Below are positions 54,406-61,667 of a DNA stretch of 64,000 nt, one piece after another. Origin of the DNA: Mycobacterium bohemicum DSM 44277 (GTDB lineage: Bacteria; Actinomycetota; Actinomycetes; Mycobacteriales; Mycobacteriaceae); assembly GCF_001053185.1 (NCBI RefSeq), contig NZ_CSTD01000001.1, positions 924,333-988,332 of the forward strand, in the 5' to 3' direction. Within the stretch, counting starts at the first letter, position 1, and every line of letters begins with the position of its first letter. The translations under genes and the position numbers were made by a program. The notes beneath the pieces were generated by a model. It worked only from the letters and a program-made list of their open reading frames with translations. It was not told the origin of the DNA and did no database searches.

Positions 54406-54440
54406 TCGGGCTGACAGGATTTGAACCTGGACCACTTGAC
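54406..54440 (-). pseudogene. tRNA-Pro 3' remnant (possible attachment-site scar)
   Basis: On the minus strand GTCAAGTGGTC is followed by CAGGTTCAAATCCTGTCAGC and CCGA: the 3' side of an anticodon stem, variable loop, T arm (CAGG-TTCAAAT-CCTG) and acceptor 3' strand. As recalled, this matches the 3' half of mycobacterial tRNA-Pro(GGG) except one missing G before the T arm. No D arm or 5' acceptor strand is present. Integrases of mobile elements commonly cut in the 3' half of tRNA genes, so this may be an att remnant, or a decayed tRNA gene. Confidence 0.55.
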
Positions 54441-54600
54441 GCCCAGGTGCGGGAATCGGTTCTCTGGAGCGTGCAGGTTCGATTTCCTCGTCGACGGTCT
54501 GGTTGCCCTGACGTTGGCGTCGCGCAACGTTAGGTCCGGCGACGCGGCCCCGGGCAGGCGTCGCCCCGATGGACCCAGAGGGTGTGGTGGCGGGCCGGAA

Positions 54601-55347
54601 TCAATCGGTGACGCTGTGAGGGTGTTCGTCGCGGGCGGTGAGGGTTGCGGTCACCCCGGGCAGCAACAGGTCGAGAAAGCGGTCCAGTTCCGCAGCGCCG
54701 TCGTATGAGGCCAAGGCTGGCGCCAGGGCACGCAGTCGAGGAAAGTCGGTTATCGCGAGTCGGTGAAGACCGAGCCGGAGCACATGGTCGGTTTCCTCGG
54801 GTCGCTCGATAACTTCCTGCAACTCGTTGAGGACGTGGCCGTACAGATAGCCGAACAGCACACGGTAGATGTGCAGGGCATCCTCGCCGGTGAAGCCGGC
54901 CGAGGTGAGCAGTGCGAGGACGTCCTCCAGTGGTCGTAGCATTCCCGGTGGCCGCTGACCGAGCGGAGTGGCCAACGGTCGAGTTACCAGCAGCGGAACC
55001 GTGTTCGGATGCGCCAGAGCCAATTGGCGAAAGTTGCGTGCGACCGCGCGCAATTGGCCCGACCAGTCCGGGTCGGTACTGTCCACGGACAGCTTCGCGA
55101 GTACGGTCTCGGCGATACCGTCGAGCACTGCGGCTTTGTTGGGGACGTGCCGGTAGAGCATCACCGGGTCTCGGCCCACCATCTGACTGAGGCGACGCAT
55201 CGATAGTCCGTCCACACCGTCGCGGTCCACGATCCTCAGCGCGGCCTGCAGGATGATCGACCGGTTGAGCGGACGGTTGTCTCCGCCAGTGACAAACGGG
55301 ACCTCGTCGTCAGCGCCCGCGGCGCGCCCGTTTGACTGTCTCGCCAT
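54601..55347 (-). CDS. TetR/AcrR family regulator with TetR_C domain
   Basis: The 248-residue protein has an N-terminal helix-turn-helix (NRSIILQAALRIVDRDGVDGLSMRRLSQMVGRDPVMLYRHVPNKAAVLDGIAETVL) and a TetR_C-like ligand domain (LRPLEDVLALLTSAGFTGEDALHIYRVLFGYLYGHVLNEL). ATG 55347 has AAGGGGAG about 9 nt upstream; an ATG at 55377 would add 10 residues. Two palindromes lie 79-104 bp upstream, and the second recurs at 57003, so it probably represses itself, the divergent membrane protein gene and perhaps the HPF-like gene. Confidence 0.88.
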   Translation of the reverse strand: MARQSNGRAAGADDEVPFVTGGDNRPLNRSIILQAALRIVDRDGVDGLSMRRLSQMVGRDPVMLYRHVPNKAAVLDGIAETVLAKLSVDSTDPDWSGQLRAVARNFRQLALAHPNTVPLLVTRPLATPLGQRPPGMLRPLEDVLALLTSAGFTGEDALHIYRVLFGYLYGHVLNELQEVIERPEETDHVLRLGLHRLAITDFPRLRALAPALASYDGAAELDRFLDLLLPGVTATLTARDEHPHSVTD

Positions 55348-55425
55348 TTCCTTGGACTCCCCTTCTCGCCTCATCAAAGTAGCGGCTACCGACCCTAATT
55401 CAACGTCGATGACCTCGCTAGTTGC

Positions 55426-55451
55426 TTACATTGTAAGTCAACATTGTTGAC
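55426..55451. promoter_or_regulatory. Double palindrome, TetR operator candidate (site 1)
   Basis: TTACATTGTAA (55426-55436, extended by a C/G pair) is followed at once by GTCAACATTGTTGAC (55437-55451), a 7-1-7 perfect inverted repeat. Both lie between the divergent TetR and membrane protein genes. The second is identical, as reverse complement, to site 2 at 57003-57017. Confidence 0.65.
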
Positions 55452-55507
55452 ATAACCTACACCGCGGCGTGGAATGGGCTGATAACACTGCAATCGGGGG
55501 CCTCGAC

Positions 55508-55951
55508 ATGATCGTCATCACTGGATTACTTGTTTTTCTCTTCGCCGTGGTCGTCGGGTTCCTTGGCGTGCTGAACAACGCCGGAGCCACTCACCCGTTG
55601 AACGAGAACTTCTCGGTGTTGGGCTACCACGTCACCGGGTCGACTGGCACCCTGTTCCTCTTCGGGATAGTGATCGGCGCGCTGGCGATGATGGGTATGA
55701 GCGTGTTGCTGGCCGGCGCGCGGCGCACCGCGGGCCGCGGGCGCGACGCGCGCCGCGAACTCCAGCGATCCCAGCGCGAAATGGAGTTTGTGAACCGCGA
55801 CCGTGTCTTCCAAAACCAACCCGCCGGCGCGGCCACCGACTCAACGGTGAACTCCGAATTGGCCACGACCCGACCGAGGAGGATGAGGGGATCCTTCCTC
55901 GGGCGCCGGTCGTGGCGCCGACAACCGACAGCACCGCGGGCCGGCGGCTGA
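55508..55951 (+). CDS. Two-helix membrane protein divergent from the TetR gene
   Basis: The 147-residue protein has two membrane helices (MIVITGLLVFLFAVVVGFLGVL and TLFLFGIVIGALAMMGMSVLLAG) and a charged tail with a helical REE pattern (GRDARRELQRSQREMEFVNRDRVFQ). The arrangement recalls LapA-like proteins, but I am not sure. ATG 55508 has GGGGGCC upstream; an earlier start at 55469 is open. Its promoter holds the double palindrome, so it is a likely target of the TetR protein. Confidence 0.72.
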   Translation: MIVITGLLVFLFAVVVGFLGVLNNAGATHPLNENFSVLGYHVTGSTGTLFLFGIVIGALAMMGMSVLLAGARRTAGRGRDARRELQRSQREMEFVNRDRVFQNQPAGAATDSTVNSELATTRPRRMRGSFLGRRSWRRQPTAPRAGG

Positions 55952-56044
55952 CGCCGCTAGGCTGCGGCCCAGTTCAATTGGGAATTATCAGGCGCGAGCA
56001 TTGACCCCTGACGGAGAATCTGCAATTGGCGTAGGAACAAAGCA

Positions 56045-56110
56045 GTGAGCATCAATAAGAAGATTGCCCACAAATTCGAAGGGGCCAAGGGCTCCGCCGA
56101 GGGTGATCCG
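56045..56110 (+). pseudogene. 5' remnant of a CsbD-like stress protein gene
   Basis: A GTG frame reads MSINKKIAHKFEGAKGSAEG, close to the start of mycobacterial CsbD-like proteins (M-S-x-x-K-K-x-A-H-K-x-E-x-x-K-G). After about 20 residues the likeness ends and the rest of the frame is unlike CsbD. The body of the gene appears lost. Confidence 0.4.
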
Positions 56111-56123
56111 CCCTCCACTACAT

Positions 56124-56354
56124 CTACCAAGCAGTCCTGCAGTCTTCGCGATGGCTACTTCCCGTGTCGTTTGCTCCCCCATCGGAATCCCACCTCGACA
56201 GTGCCACAGCGATTTCTTTTCGTAGCGCGGTGCGGCGTATACCGGCACGAAGCACTTCGTGGACGGTCAGGTACGGCCTGTCGGTAGCTGCCGTCGTTGA
56301 TGTGCCCGCGGTGGCCTCGGTGCCGGTAACTCGCGCTCGGATGATGTGCGTCAT
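56124..56354 (-). CDS. Candidate small protein (76 residues)
   Basis: ATG 56354 opens a frame with MTHIIRARVTGTEATAGTST, then YLTVHEVLRAGIRRTALRKEIAVALSRWDSD, an amphipathic helical stretch that looks coding. A weak AGAGAGAAA lies upstream. I know no family. It lies downstream of the HPF-like gene on the same strand. Confidence 0.4.
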   Translation of the reverse strand: MTHIIRARVTGTEATAGTSTTAATDRPYLTVHEVLRAGIRRTALRKEIAVALSRWDSDGGANDTGSSHREDCRTAW

Positions 56355-56432
56355 GACCGTTTCTCTCTGCCTGCAGAGGCGAGTTGCTGATTTTGTGCGT
56401 CTATTGACTAGGGCGGAACCGCAACGGCGGCC

Positions 56433-56807
56433 CTAACGGCGGATCGTCGCGCTATTGCGCCGGCGGTTGCTCATGGGGTCGCGCGCCGACTTCTGGTGTT
56501 CGAGCTGGCGGATCAGCTCGCGCTTTGCTTCGCTGATCGCGCGGGTGATATCGAGGTTCTCAGCAACCGCTATCAGCGGCGGATGGCCGGGCAGGCTCGT
56601 GCGTAACGTGACGCGCTGCTGCTTGCCGCCGCGGTCCTGCAACGACACTTCCACATGAATGTCCCGCGCATCCCATCGTCCCAGCAGGTGCGGACCGAGC
56701 GTCGAGAGCGCCTCCAATACCTGCGGGTGCTCCTCTTCTTTGAAGCCGGAACCGACGTGAAGCACGTTGTTGCCGAAAGCATCCTGTCGTTCGCTGTCAG
56801 ATTTCAT
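56433..56807 (-). CDS. HPF/RaiA-like ribosome-associated protein
   Basis: The protein of about 124 residues has a compact beta-alpha pattern like the hibernation-promoting/sigma-54 modulation fold: ARDIHVEVSLQDRGGKQQRVTLRTSLPGHPPLIAVAENLDITRAISEAKRELIRQLEHQKS. Such proteins bind the small ribosomal subunit in hypoxia or stationary phase. AGGAG lies 10 nt before ATG 56807 and only 1 nt before ATG 56816, so I prefer the former. A palindrome identical to the TetR operator is about 196 bp upstream. Confidence 0.8.
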   Translation of the reverse strand: MKSDSERQDAFGNNVLHVGSGFKEEEHPQVLEALSTLGPHLLGRWDARDIHVEVSLQDRGGKQQRVTLRTSLPGHPPLIAVAENLDITRAISEAKRELIRQLEHQKSARDPMSNRRRNSATIRR

Positions 56808-56816
56808 CGTGGTCAT

Positions 56817-57168
56817 TCTCCTAAGAGCGAAGGTGGGTACAAAGCCACTCGCGGCACTTGTCCGCGTGTGCCGTCGTCACGCGGTGGCGGCATCCGATTT
56901 CTCCGGAACACGCGATGACATCGATCCCATCGGCATTTCCAGCCGAACTCCGGCGATGGGTGGTTCCGGTTGGCCTCATTGAACATCATTCAAGGTACGG
57001 ATGTCAACAATGTTGACCTACAGCGTTGGCACGGAGTTCCGCTGGCAGTCTGTTCGCAGCAGTTCAGAGCTGTGGGGATCTCGGAGTCACAAAGAGTCAC
57101 ATGGTGACCCGCGCGACGGGTTGGCCCCCAGTCGGGGGGCACAGTGACCAGCCCAGCGTTCGCGGAAA
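56817..57168. other. Promoter region upstream of the HPF-like gene
   Basis: This 352-bp gap has no gene. It holds TTGAA-N5-TTCAA (56979-56993), the TetR-type palindrome (57003-57017) and GTCAC-ATG-GTGAC (57096-57108) preceded by a further GTCAC (57086-57090). Three inverted repeats in about 130 bp point to dense regulation. Confidence 0.5.
57003..57017. promoter_or_regulatory. TetR operator candidate (site 2)
   Basis: GTCAACAATGTTGAC is the reverse complement of site 1 at 55437-55451. A 15-bp identical palindrome recurring 1.5 kb away is unlikely by chance and links the HPF-like gene to the TetR regulator. Confidence 0.6.
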
Positions 57169-58191
57169 TCATAGCCGCACAGTCGAGAAGCGCCGAGCGT
57201 GTTGCATCGTCGAGAGCACCGCCAGTGTCGACTCCGCGCCCTGGTTGTGGTTCACGCCATCGGCGCGCAGACCGTCGAATCCGCCGCCGGTCTCGGGGTC
57301 CCACATGGGCTGTTGGGCGTCGTTGACCCCCATGAACCAGGCCGCAGCGGCCAAGACCCCGTCCGGCCAGATCGAACTCGTGTCAGTGGCAGCGGCACGC
57401 GCGCACGCGTCGGCGAGGGTCGACACCTCGATCGGCTGCTGATCGAATGCGGGCCGAAGGTCGTCCGGCCCCCTGCCCGCCGCGGGAGTGGGCGAGAGGT
57501 GACCCTCTGCCGTTTCGAGTTCGACCAGCCAACCCAACAGATCCAAGCCTTGCTGCCGCAGTGTCGACTCGTCGAGCGCAACGCCCCCTGCGATCATCGC
57601 CTCGGCAAGAACCGCATTCGCGTACGTCAGTCGCGGCTCAGGCCATGGCCAGACAGCGTCGCCGTTCGGTTTGGCCACGGTGTCGGCGTAGTGGGTGAGG
57701 AGTTTGCGTGCGGCCCGCTGGCCAGGATCGACGGACAGAAGTTCCGCGGCACCCAACGCCGCGAACGACATCGCCCGAGGCCACGGCGATCGGACCTGCA
57801 CGGCGCGTTCGAACTGAACAACGGCCAACCGGCGAACCAGACTGACGTCGCTATGCGCGGCCGCAGTTCCCAGCCCCCAGATGCAGCGCCCCCAGCAGTC
57901 CTCCAGCGAGGGCTCATCCTCCCAACGGCCGTTGCTGTTCATACGGTTTCGGCAGGGGCCGGCATGCGATTGCGCATCGTTGAGGAACTGCAGGGCCACG
58001 CGCGTGAGGCCGTTGACCTCCCCGCCAGAGTTGGGCTCTCGGCTCGTGACGACGAGTACCCGGGCCATGTCGTCGGTGCAGTAACCGTGCTCGGGTCGGG
58101 GTTCGGCGAAACGGGCATGCTCGAAAGTGCCGCGACGGTTTGTCAACCGCAGCAGGTGGTCGAATCTCGGTTCCGGCATTGTGGCGGTCAT
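57169..58191 (-). CDS. Six-hairpin glycosidase-like protein partnered with a glycosyltransferase
   Basis: The 340-residue protein resembles the (alpha/alpha)6-barrel glycosidase-like proteins found beside GT4 enzymes: FDHLLRLTNRRGTFEHARFAEPRPEHGYCTDDMARVLVVT, FLNDAQSHAGPCRNRMNSNGRWEDEPSLEDCWGRCIWGLGTAA, and WPWPEPRLTYANAVLAEAMIAGG with conserved aromatic and acidic residues. The reaction is unproven; related clusters make or trim beta-mannosides or other storage glycans. The ATG overlaps the stop of the upstream glycosyltransferase by 4 nt, so the two act together. Confidence 0.82.
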   Translation of the reverse strand: MTATMPEPRFDHLLRLTNRRGTFEHARFAEPRPEHGYCTDDMARVLVVTSREPNSGGEVNGLTRVALQFLNDAQSHAGPCRNRMNSNGRWEDEPSLEDCWGRCIWGLGTAAAHSDVSLVRRLAVVQFERAVQVRSPWPRAMSFAALGAAELLSVDPGQRAARKLLTHYADTVAKPNGDAVWPWPEPRLTYANAVLAEAMIAGGVALDESTLRQQGLDLLGWLVELETAEGHLSPTPAAGRGPDDLRPAFDQQPIEVSTLADACARAAATDTSSIWPDGVLAAAAWFMGVNDAQQPMWDPETGGGFDGLRADGVNHNQGAESTLAVLSTMQHARRFSTVRL

Positions 58192-59366
58192 ACCAGTTCC
58201 CGACGATTAGCTAGAATCTGTTGTGCCAAAACAAGATAGGAGTTGGCAACGACCGGCCACGCCATCGCGGGCGCCAACCGGCGTGCCTCCGCGGCCATGG
58301 AGTCGGAAAGCCGTGGATCGGTCAGCAATCGGCGCAGGGCGGAGGCCAGCGCATCGGGATCGTCGTGAGCTACGACGATGCCCGCCCCACTACCAAGCAG
58401 TTCGACGGCGTGAGGGAAGGCGGTGGCGACGACTGGCCGCCCACTCGCGACTGCGTCGACCAGAACACCGGAAGTGACCTGATCCGTCGAATCGTAGGGC
58501 AGGACAACCAAGGCCGAGGACCGAACCATCGCAGACAGTGACGACACATCGCGGTAGCCGGCGTCGAAGCTCACCGAGTCCGCCACACCGATGCGCCGCG
58601 CCTGCTCAGCGCGCGCGTCGCGATAGGCCTCGCCGTCGGCGGCCAAGACCTTTGGGTGCGTGCGGCCTGCAATCAGGTAACGTGGCCGGCCCCGGAGCTC
58701 ACGCAGCGATCCCATCGCCTCGATGACCCGCTCGATGCCTTTCCCCGGCCCCAGCAGACCCCAGGTCAACAGAGTCGGCCTGCCCGAACGAATTACCGGC
58801 GTGGTTCTCGGGACGGTCGCACCGTGCGCGATCATGGTGACTTTTCGGCGATCGACGTCGAAGCCGAGGCATAGGCGCTGCCTGGCCGCCTCCGACATCA
58901 CAACCACTCGATCCGCGAGCGCGACGATCGTCTCGAGCACCGACCGCTGATGCGGGGTCGGGTCCCTGAGGACCGTGTGGGCTACCACGATGGACGGGAT
59001 GTGCAACCCGCCGATGATGTCCACCACTTCGTCTCCGTCGACGCCACCGTAAATGCCGTACTCGTGCTGCACGATCGCGATGTCGCTCTCGTTCAGCAAT
59101 TCGGAGGTTGTGGCCACGGATGTCGCGGAACCGTTGACCAGCTCCCCGATCACCCCAGCGGCCGCCGATGACGATTCGTCGCCAACGCGAACGACTCTGA
59201 CGTCAGAACCATTTGCGCACAGCGCTTTCGACAATGCCGCACTGAACGTCGCGAGTCCACACGGAGTCGGCGGGTACGTACTGAGCATGGCGAAGCTCGT
59301 GGAGCCGCAGCGGCCGTGTCGAACAACGCGGCCATGCGATGTTTCAAGGGTGGATGCAGCGCTCAA
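58188..59366 (-). CDS. GT4-type glycosyltransferase (duplicate copy 2)
   Basis: The 392-residue GT-B enzyme has FAMLSTYPPTPCGLATFSAALSKAL, IVQHEYGIYGGVDGDEVVDII, LLTWGLLGPGKGIERVIEAMGSLREL and PYDSTDQVTSGVLVDAVASGRPVVATAFPHAVELL. The QHEYGIYGG motif is intact, unlike in copy 1 at 52056. It starts at a TTG and overlaps the six-hairpin protein gene by 4 nt. Donor and acceptor sugars cannot be read. Copies 1 and 2, with similar upstream DNA, arose by duplication. Confidence 0.88.
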   Translation of the reverse strand: MSAASTLETSHGRVVRHGRCGSTSFAMLSTYPPTPCGLATFSAALSKALCANGSDVRVVRVGDESSSAAAGVIGELVNGSATSVATTSELLNESDIAIVQHEYGIYGGVDGDEVVDIIGGLHIPSIVVAHTVLRDPTPHQRSVLETIVALADRVVVMSEAARQRLCLGFDVDRRKVTMIAHGATVPRTTPVIRSGRPTLLTWGLLGPGKGIERVIEAMGSLRELRGRPRYLIAGRTHPKVLAADGEAYRDARAEQARRIGVADSVSFDAGYRDVSSLSAMVRSSALVVLPYDSTDQVTSGVLVDAVASGRPVVATAFPHAVELLGSGAGIVVAHDDPDALASALRRLLTDPRLSDSMAAEARRLAPAMAWPVVANSYLVLAQQILANRRELV

Positions 59367-59648
59367 GGTGATCGATCCCGATGGACGGTTGTCACCGACG
59401 TGTCCGGCGCGAGCTGTTGCTCCGCGAGATCAGCGGCGGACGGCCGACCTCAACCCGGACTGGCTGGGTTACCAACCTGACACACGATACACCCGCAGAC
59501 CGGCGACGGCGCTTTGAACCTCGCCAGGATAAGCACCAGGACCGTGCAGGCTGATATCGGCGAGGGCACCCTCAACCGTGAGGCGCCGCCCGGCTCGCTC
59601 GGGCGTGCCCCCCTGGCCGGGACCGGTCTCGTGACCGCTTCCTGACGG

Positions 59649-60494
59649 CTACGGTACGCCGGCCGGGCTTTCCGGCCCAGTTCGGGCGCGGGCGCGGACG
59701 CGGCGCACCGCTTCATCGAGCAAGTTTTGGGCCACCTCGGCCAACCTGCGGTGCTCAGCTTGGCTCATCGCCCGCAGCTGGGTCAAAGCCTCCTCGGCGC
59801 TGCGCCCGGTACGTCCGCGGATGAGGCCAATCGCTTGATCGATCACGGGGCGCACGGACAACGCCGTCTGCAACTGGACAGTCAGAGCCAGCGCGTCCGC
59901 GAGGATCTGCGCGTTGTGCACGGCAACAGCCGCTGGTTTGGCGAACAACTCCCCGAATTCGGCGGCGTGCTCGTCGAAAACGTCCTTGCCGTAGGCATAT
60001 ACATTGATCGCCCCAACAACCCGATCAGGCAGCAACAGCGGCAGCGACAGTGCACTGTGCACTCCTAACCGGCCCACCCGCGGGCCGAACCGCGGCCACA
60101 TCTTCTCCCCACCCAACGACCCTGAGCGCACCGTGCGACGTTCCAGCGCCGCGGTGATGCAGGGGCCCTCATTGAGGGTCACATACTGGATTTTGTCGAT
60201 CTCGGTGACAAAGGGAGCACTGGCCGCCAACGCGGCGACCATGTTGTCCGCCCGATCGACGTTCAGCAACGTCACCCCGGCGCCGTCGGCTCCCGGTATC
60301 GCGTGGACGGCGAACGTCGCTACCTCCGCGAGCAACTCGGGCAAGCGCCGATGATCGGCGACCAGCCCCGCGAGATCGCCGATCGCCGCCCGCAGATCGG
60401 CGTCATCGGCACTGTGCCGCTCCAATGTCCGCGACCCCAGCGGGGGCCCATCAGTGTTTTCGGTGAACTCCACCATCGCCGGTACCTGCTTCAT
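59649..60494 (-). CDS. GAF-ANTAR regulator (copy D)
   Basis: The protein of about 281 residues has a GAF domain (GADGAGVTLLNVDRADNMVAALAASAPFVTEIDKIQYVTLNEGPCITAALERRTVRSGSLGG) and an ANTAR domain (LQTALSVRPVIDQAIGLIRGRTGRSAEEALTQLRAMSQAEHRRLAEVAQNLLDEAVRRVRAR). It is closest in layout to copy A (SGSLG, SALSLPLLL, VVGAINVYAYGKDVFDEHA). ATG 60494 is chosen; an ATG at 60545 would add 17 residues. It is divergent from the STAS gene, with an inverted repeat between. Confidence 0.85.
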   Translation of the reverse strand: MKQVPAMVEFTENTDGPPLGSRTLERHSADDADLRAAIGDLAGLVADHRRLPELLAEVATFAVHAIPGADGAGVTLLNVDRADNMVAALAASAPFVTEIDKIQYVTLNEGPCITAALERRTVRSGSLGGEKMWPRFGPRVGRLGVHSALSLPLLLPDRVVGAINVYAYGKDVFDEHAAEFGELFAKPAAVAVHNAQILADALALTVQLQTALSVRPVIDQAIGLIRGRTGRSAEEALTQLRAMSQAEHRRLAEVAQNLLDEAVRRVRARARTGPESPAGVP

Positions 60495-60570
60495 AATCCT
60501 GCTGGAATCCGCCAGACCGGCGACCAGCCCCACACCCGGGCGCATCCGCCACGAGATGACTCCATCCTAG

Positions 60571-60608
60571 GGCGAACGTGGGCCGGCTGGTCCAAGGCGA
60601 CGTTCGCC
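60571..60608. promoter_or_regulatory. Inverted repeat between GAF-ANTAR D and STAS genes
   Basis: GGCGAACGT (60571-60579) and ACGTTCGCC (60600-60608) are perfect 9-bp arms with a 20-bp spacer. It lies in the divergent gap and could be an operator, or an RNA hairpin in the leader of the ANTAR gene. Confidence 0.45.
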
Positions 60609-60789
60609 GGCCACTTCTGCCTCGGGCATGCAGGCGAATACGTGTACCGGACCTCCGACGCGTGTAGTGTCATGGCTGCTGAGAACCTCAGCTAGTCCGG
60701 GACGGGTTTTCGCCGTACGCTGCTGAACCCCAGGAGCGCGTCAGCTCCGAGCCCGACACACCGGTGACCGTCCGCACGACTGGATCACC

Positions 60790-61263
60790 ATGACCGAAAC
60801 ACTATTGTGCTCTTCGCCCCTGCACGCCGAGACCACTTTCTCCATGCCTCTCTCGAAGCCGAACCGCGACTTGGCGCGATTGGACACTCACTGGATGCAG
60901 TCATCGGTGGCCATCGTCAGCGCCCGTGGCGAAATCGACACGACGAATGCATCCATTCTCACCGCGTATTCACTCGCTAGCCTGGCGCGTTGCCGCGGGC
61001 TGGTGCTTGATCTGGCCTGCCTGCAATTCTTTGGTGCGGCAGGCTTCTCAGCGCTGTGCAAGATCTCCGTGAGGTGCGCTCACGCGGGAATAGCCTGGGC
61101 GTTGGTACCCGGCGATGCGGTATCGCTACTGCTGAGAATCGGCGACCCGGATGGCCTGCTGCCGGCCGTCGATACCGTCAGTGCGGCACTGGTCAGCCTG
61201 AAGAGTTCGGCCTCCGAGGCGGGCCAACCCGAAAAACCTTGTGGTATCGGTGACATGGGGTAG
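60790..61263 (+). CDS. STAS domain protein (anti-anti-sigma-like), atypical
   Basis: The 157-residue protein has a STAS core: AIVSARGEIDTTNASILTAYSLASLARCRGLVLDLACLQFFGAAGFSALCKISVRC. In anti-anti-sigma factors a Ser or Thr in a (D/F)SSG-like loop is phosphorylated by the anti-sigma kinase; here the loop at 80-85 reads FFGAAG, with no Ser/Thr at the acceptor place. It may be a constitutive binder or act with an RsbP-like phosphatase differently. ATG 60790 follows a divergent GAF-ANTAR gene. Confidence 0.82.
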   Translation: MTETLLCSSPLHAETTFSMPLSKPNRDLARLDTHWMQSSVAIVSARGEIDTTNASILTAYSLASLARCRGLVLDLACLQFFGAAGFSALCKISVRCAHAGIAWALVPGDAVSLLLRIGDPDGLLPAVDTVSAALVSLKSSASEAGQPEKPCGIGDMG

Positions 61264-61584
61264 CGACTTGATTACCGGTCCCGCGAACCGGGTGATCGCC
61301 ACCATGCAGAACGGTGTCGAGGTGATGCGATTCGGCGGCCTTCAGACCGGATCCCGTCCGTCGCCGTTTCAGATCGTGGAGCAGTGCGACATGTACCGGC
61401 TACGCCGGTACTTCCCCGACGGCGCGAATGATCCGTCACGGCCGCCGCTCATACTTGTACCGACGATGATGATGTCGGCCAACGTGTTTGACGTCACAAG
61501 GGACCAGGGCGCGGCCGGAGTCCTGCGTGAGCTCGGCGCGGAAGCCCACCGGTTTTCCTGAGCGACCACATCGTCGCGCTGAGC
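61250..61584 (+). pseudogene. Truncated alpha/beta hydrolase (PHA synthase-like) gene
   Basis: The frame reads NRVIATMQNGVEVMRFGGLQTGSRPSPFQIVEQCDMYRLRRYFPD, PPLILVPTMMMSANVFDVTRDQGAAGVLRELGAEAHRFS, then stops. This is the N-terminal third of a mycobacterial alpha/beta hydrolase family of about 350-400 residues that continues with DFGSPD and ADHIVALS. Just after the stop, out of frame, the DNA still encodes ADHIVALS (61562-61584), so about 25 codons were deleted and the rest lost. It overlaps the STAS stop. Confidence 0.7.
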
Positions 61585-61667
61585 GGATCACCGACCCGCC
61601 GAAAGCACCCACCCGGCGCGACATGCATTGGTGTTCTGGCATGTTGGCACGACGTCATTAAGTGTCA

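Noticed and set aside
54466..54500. A second T-loop-like sequence (GCAGGTTCGATTTCC) on the plus strand
   Set aside because: It lacks a matching acceptor stem and anticodon arm, so I do not call a tRNA.
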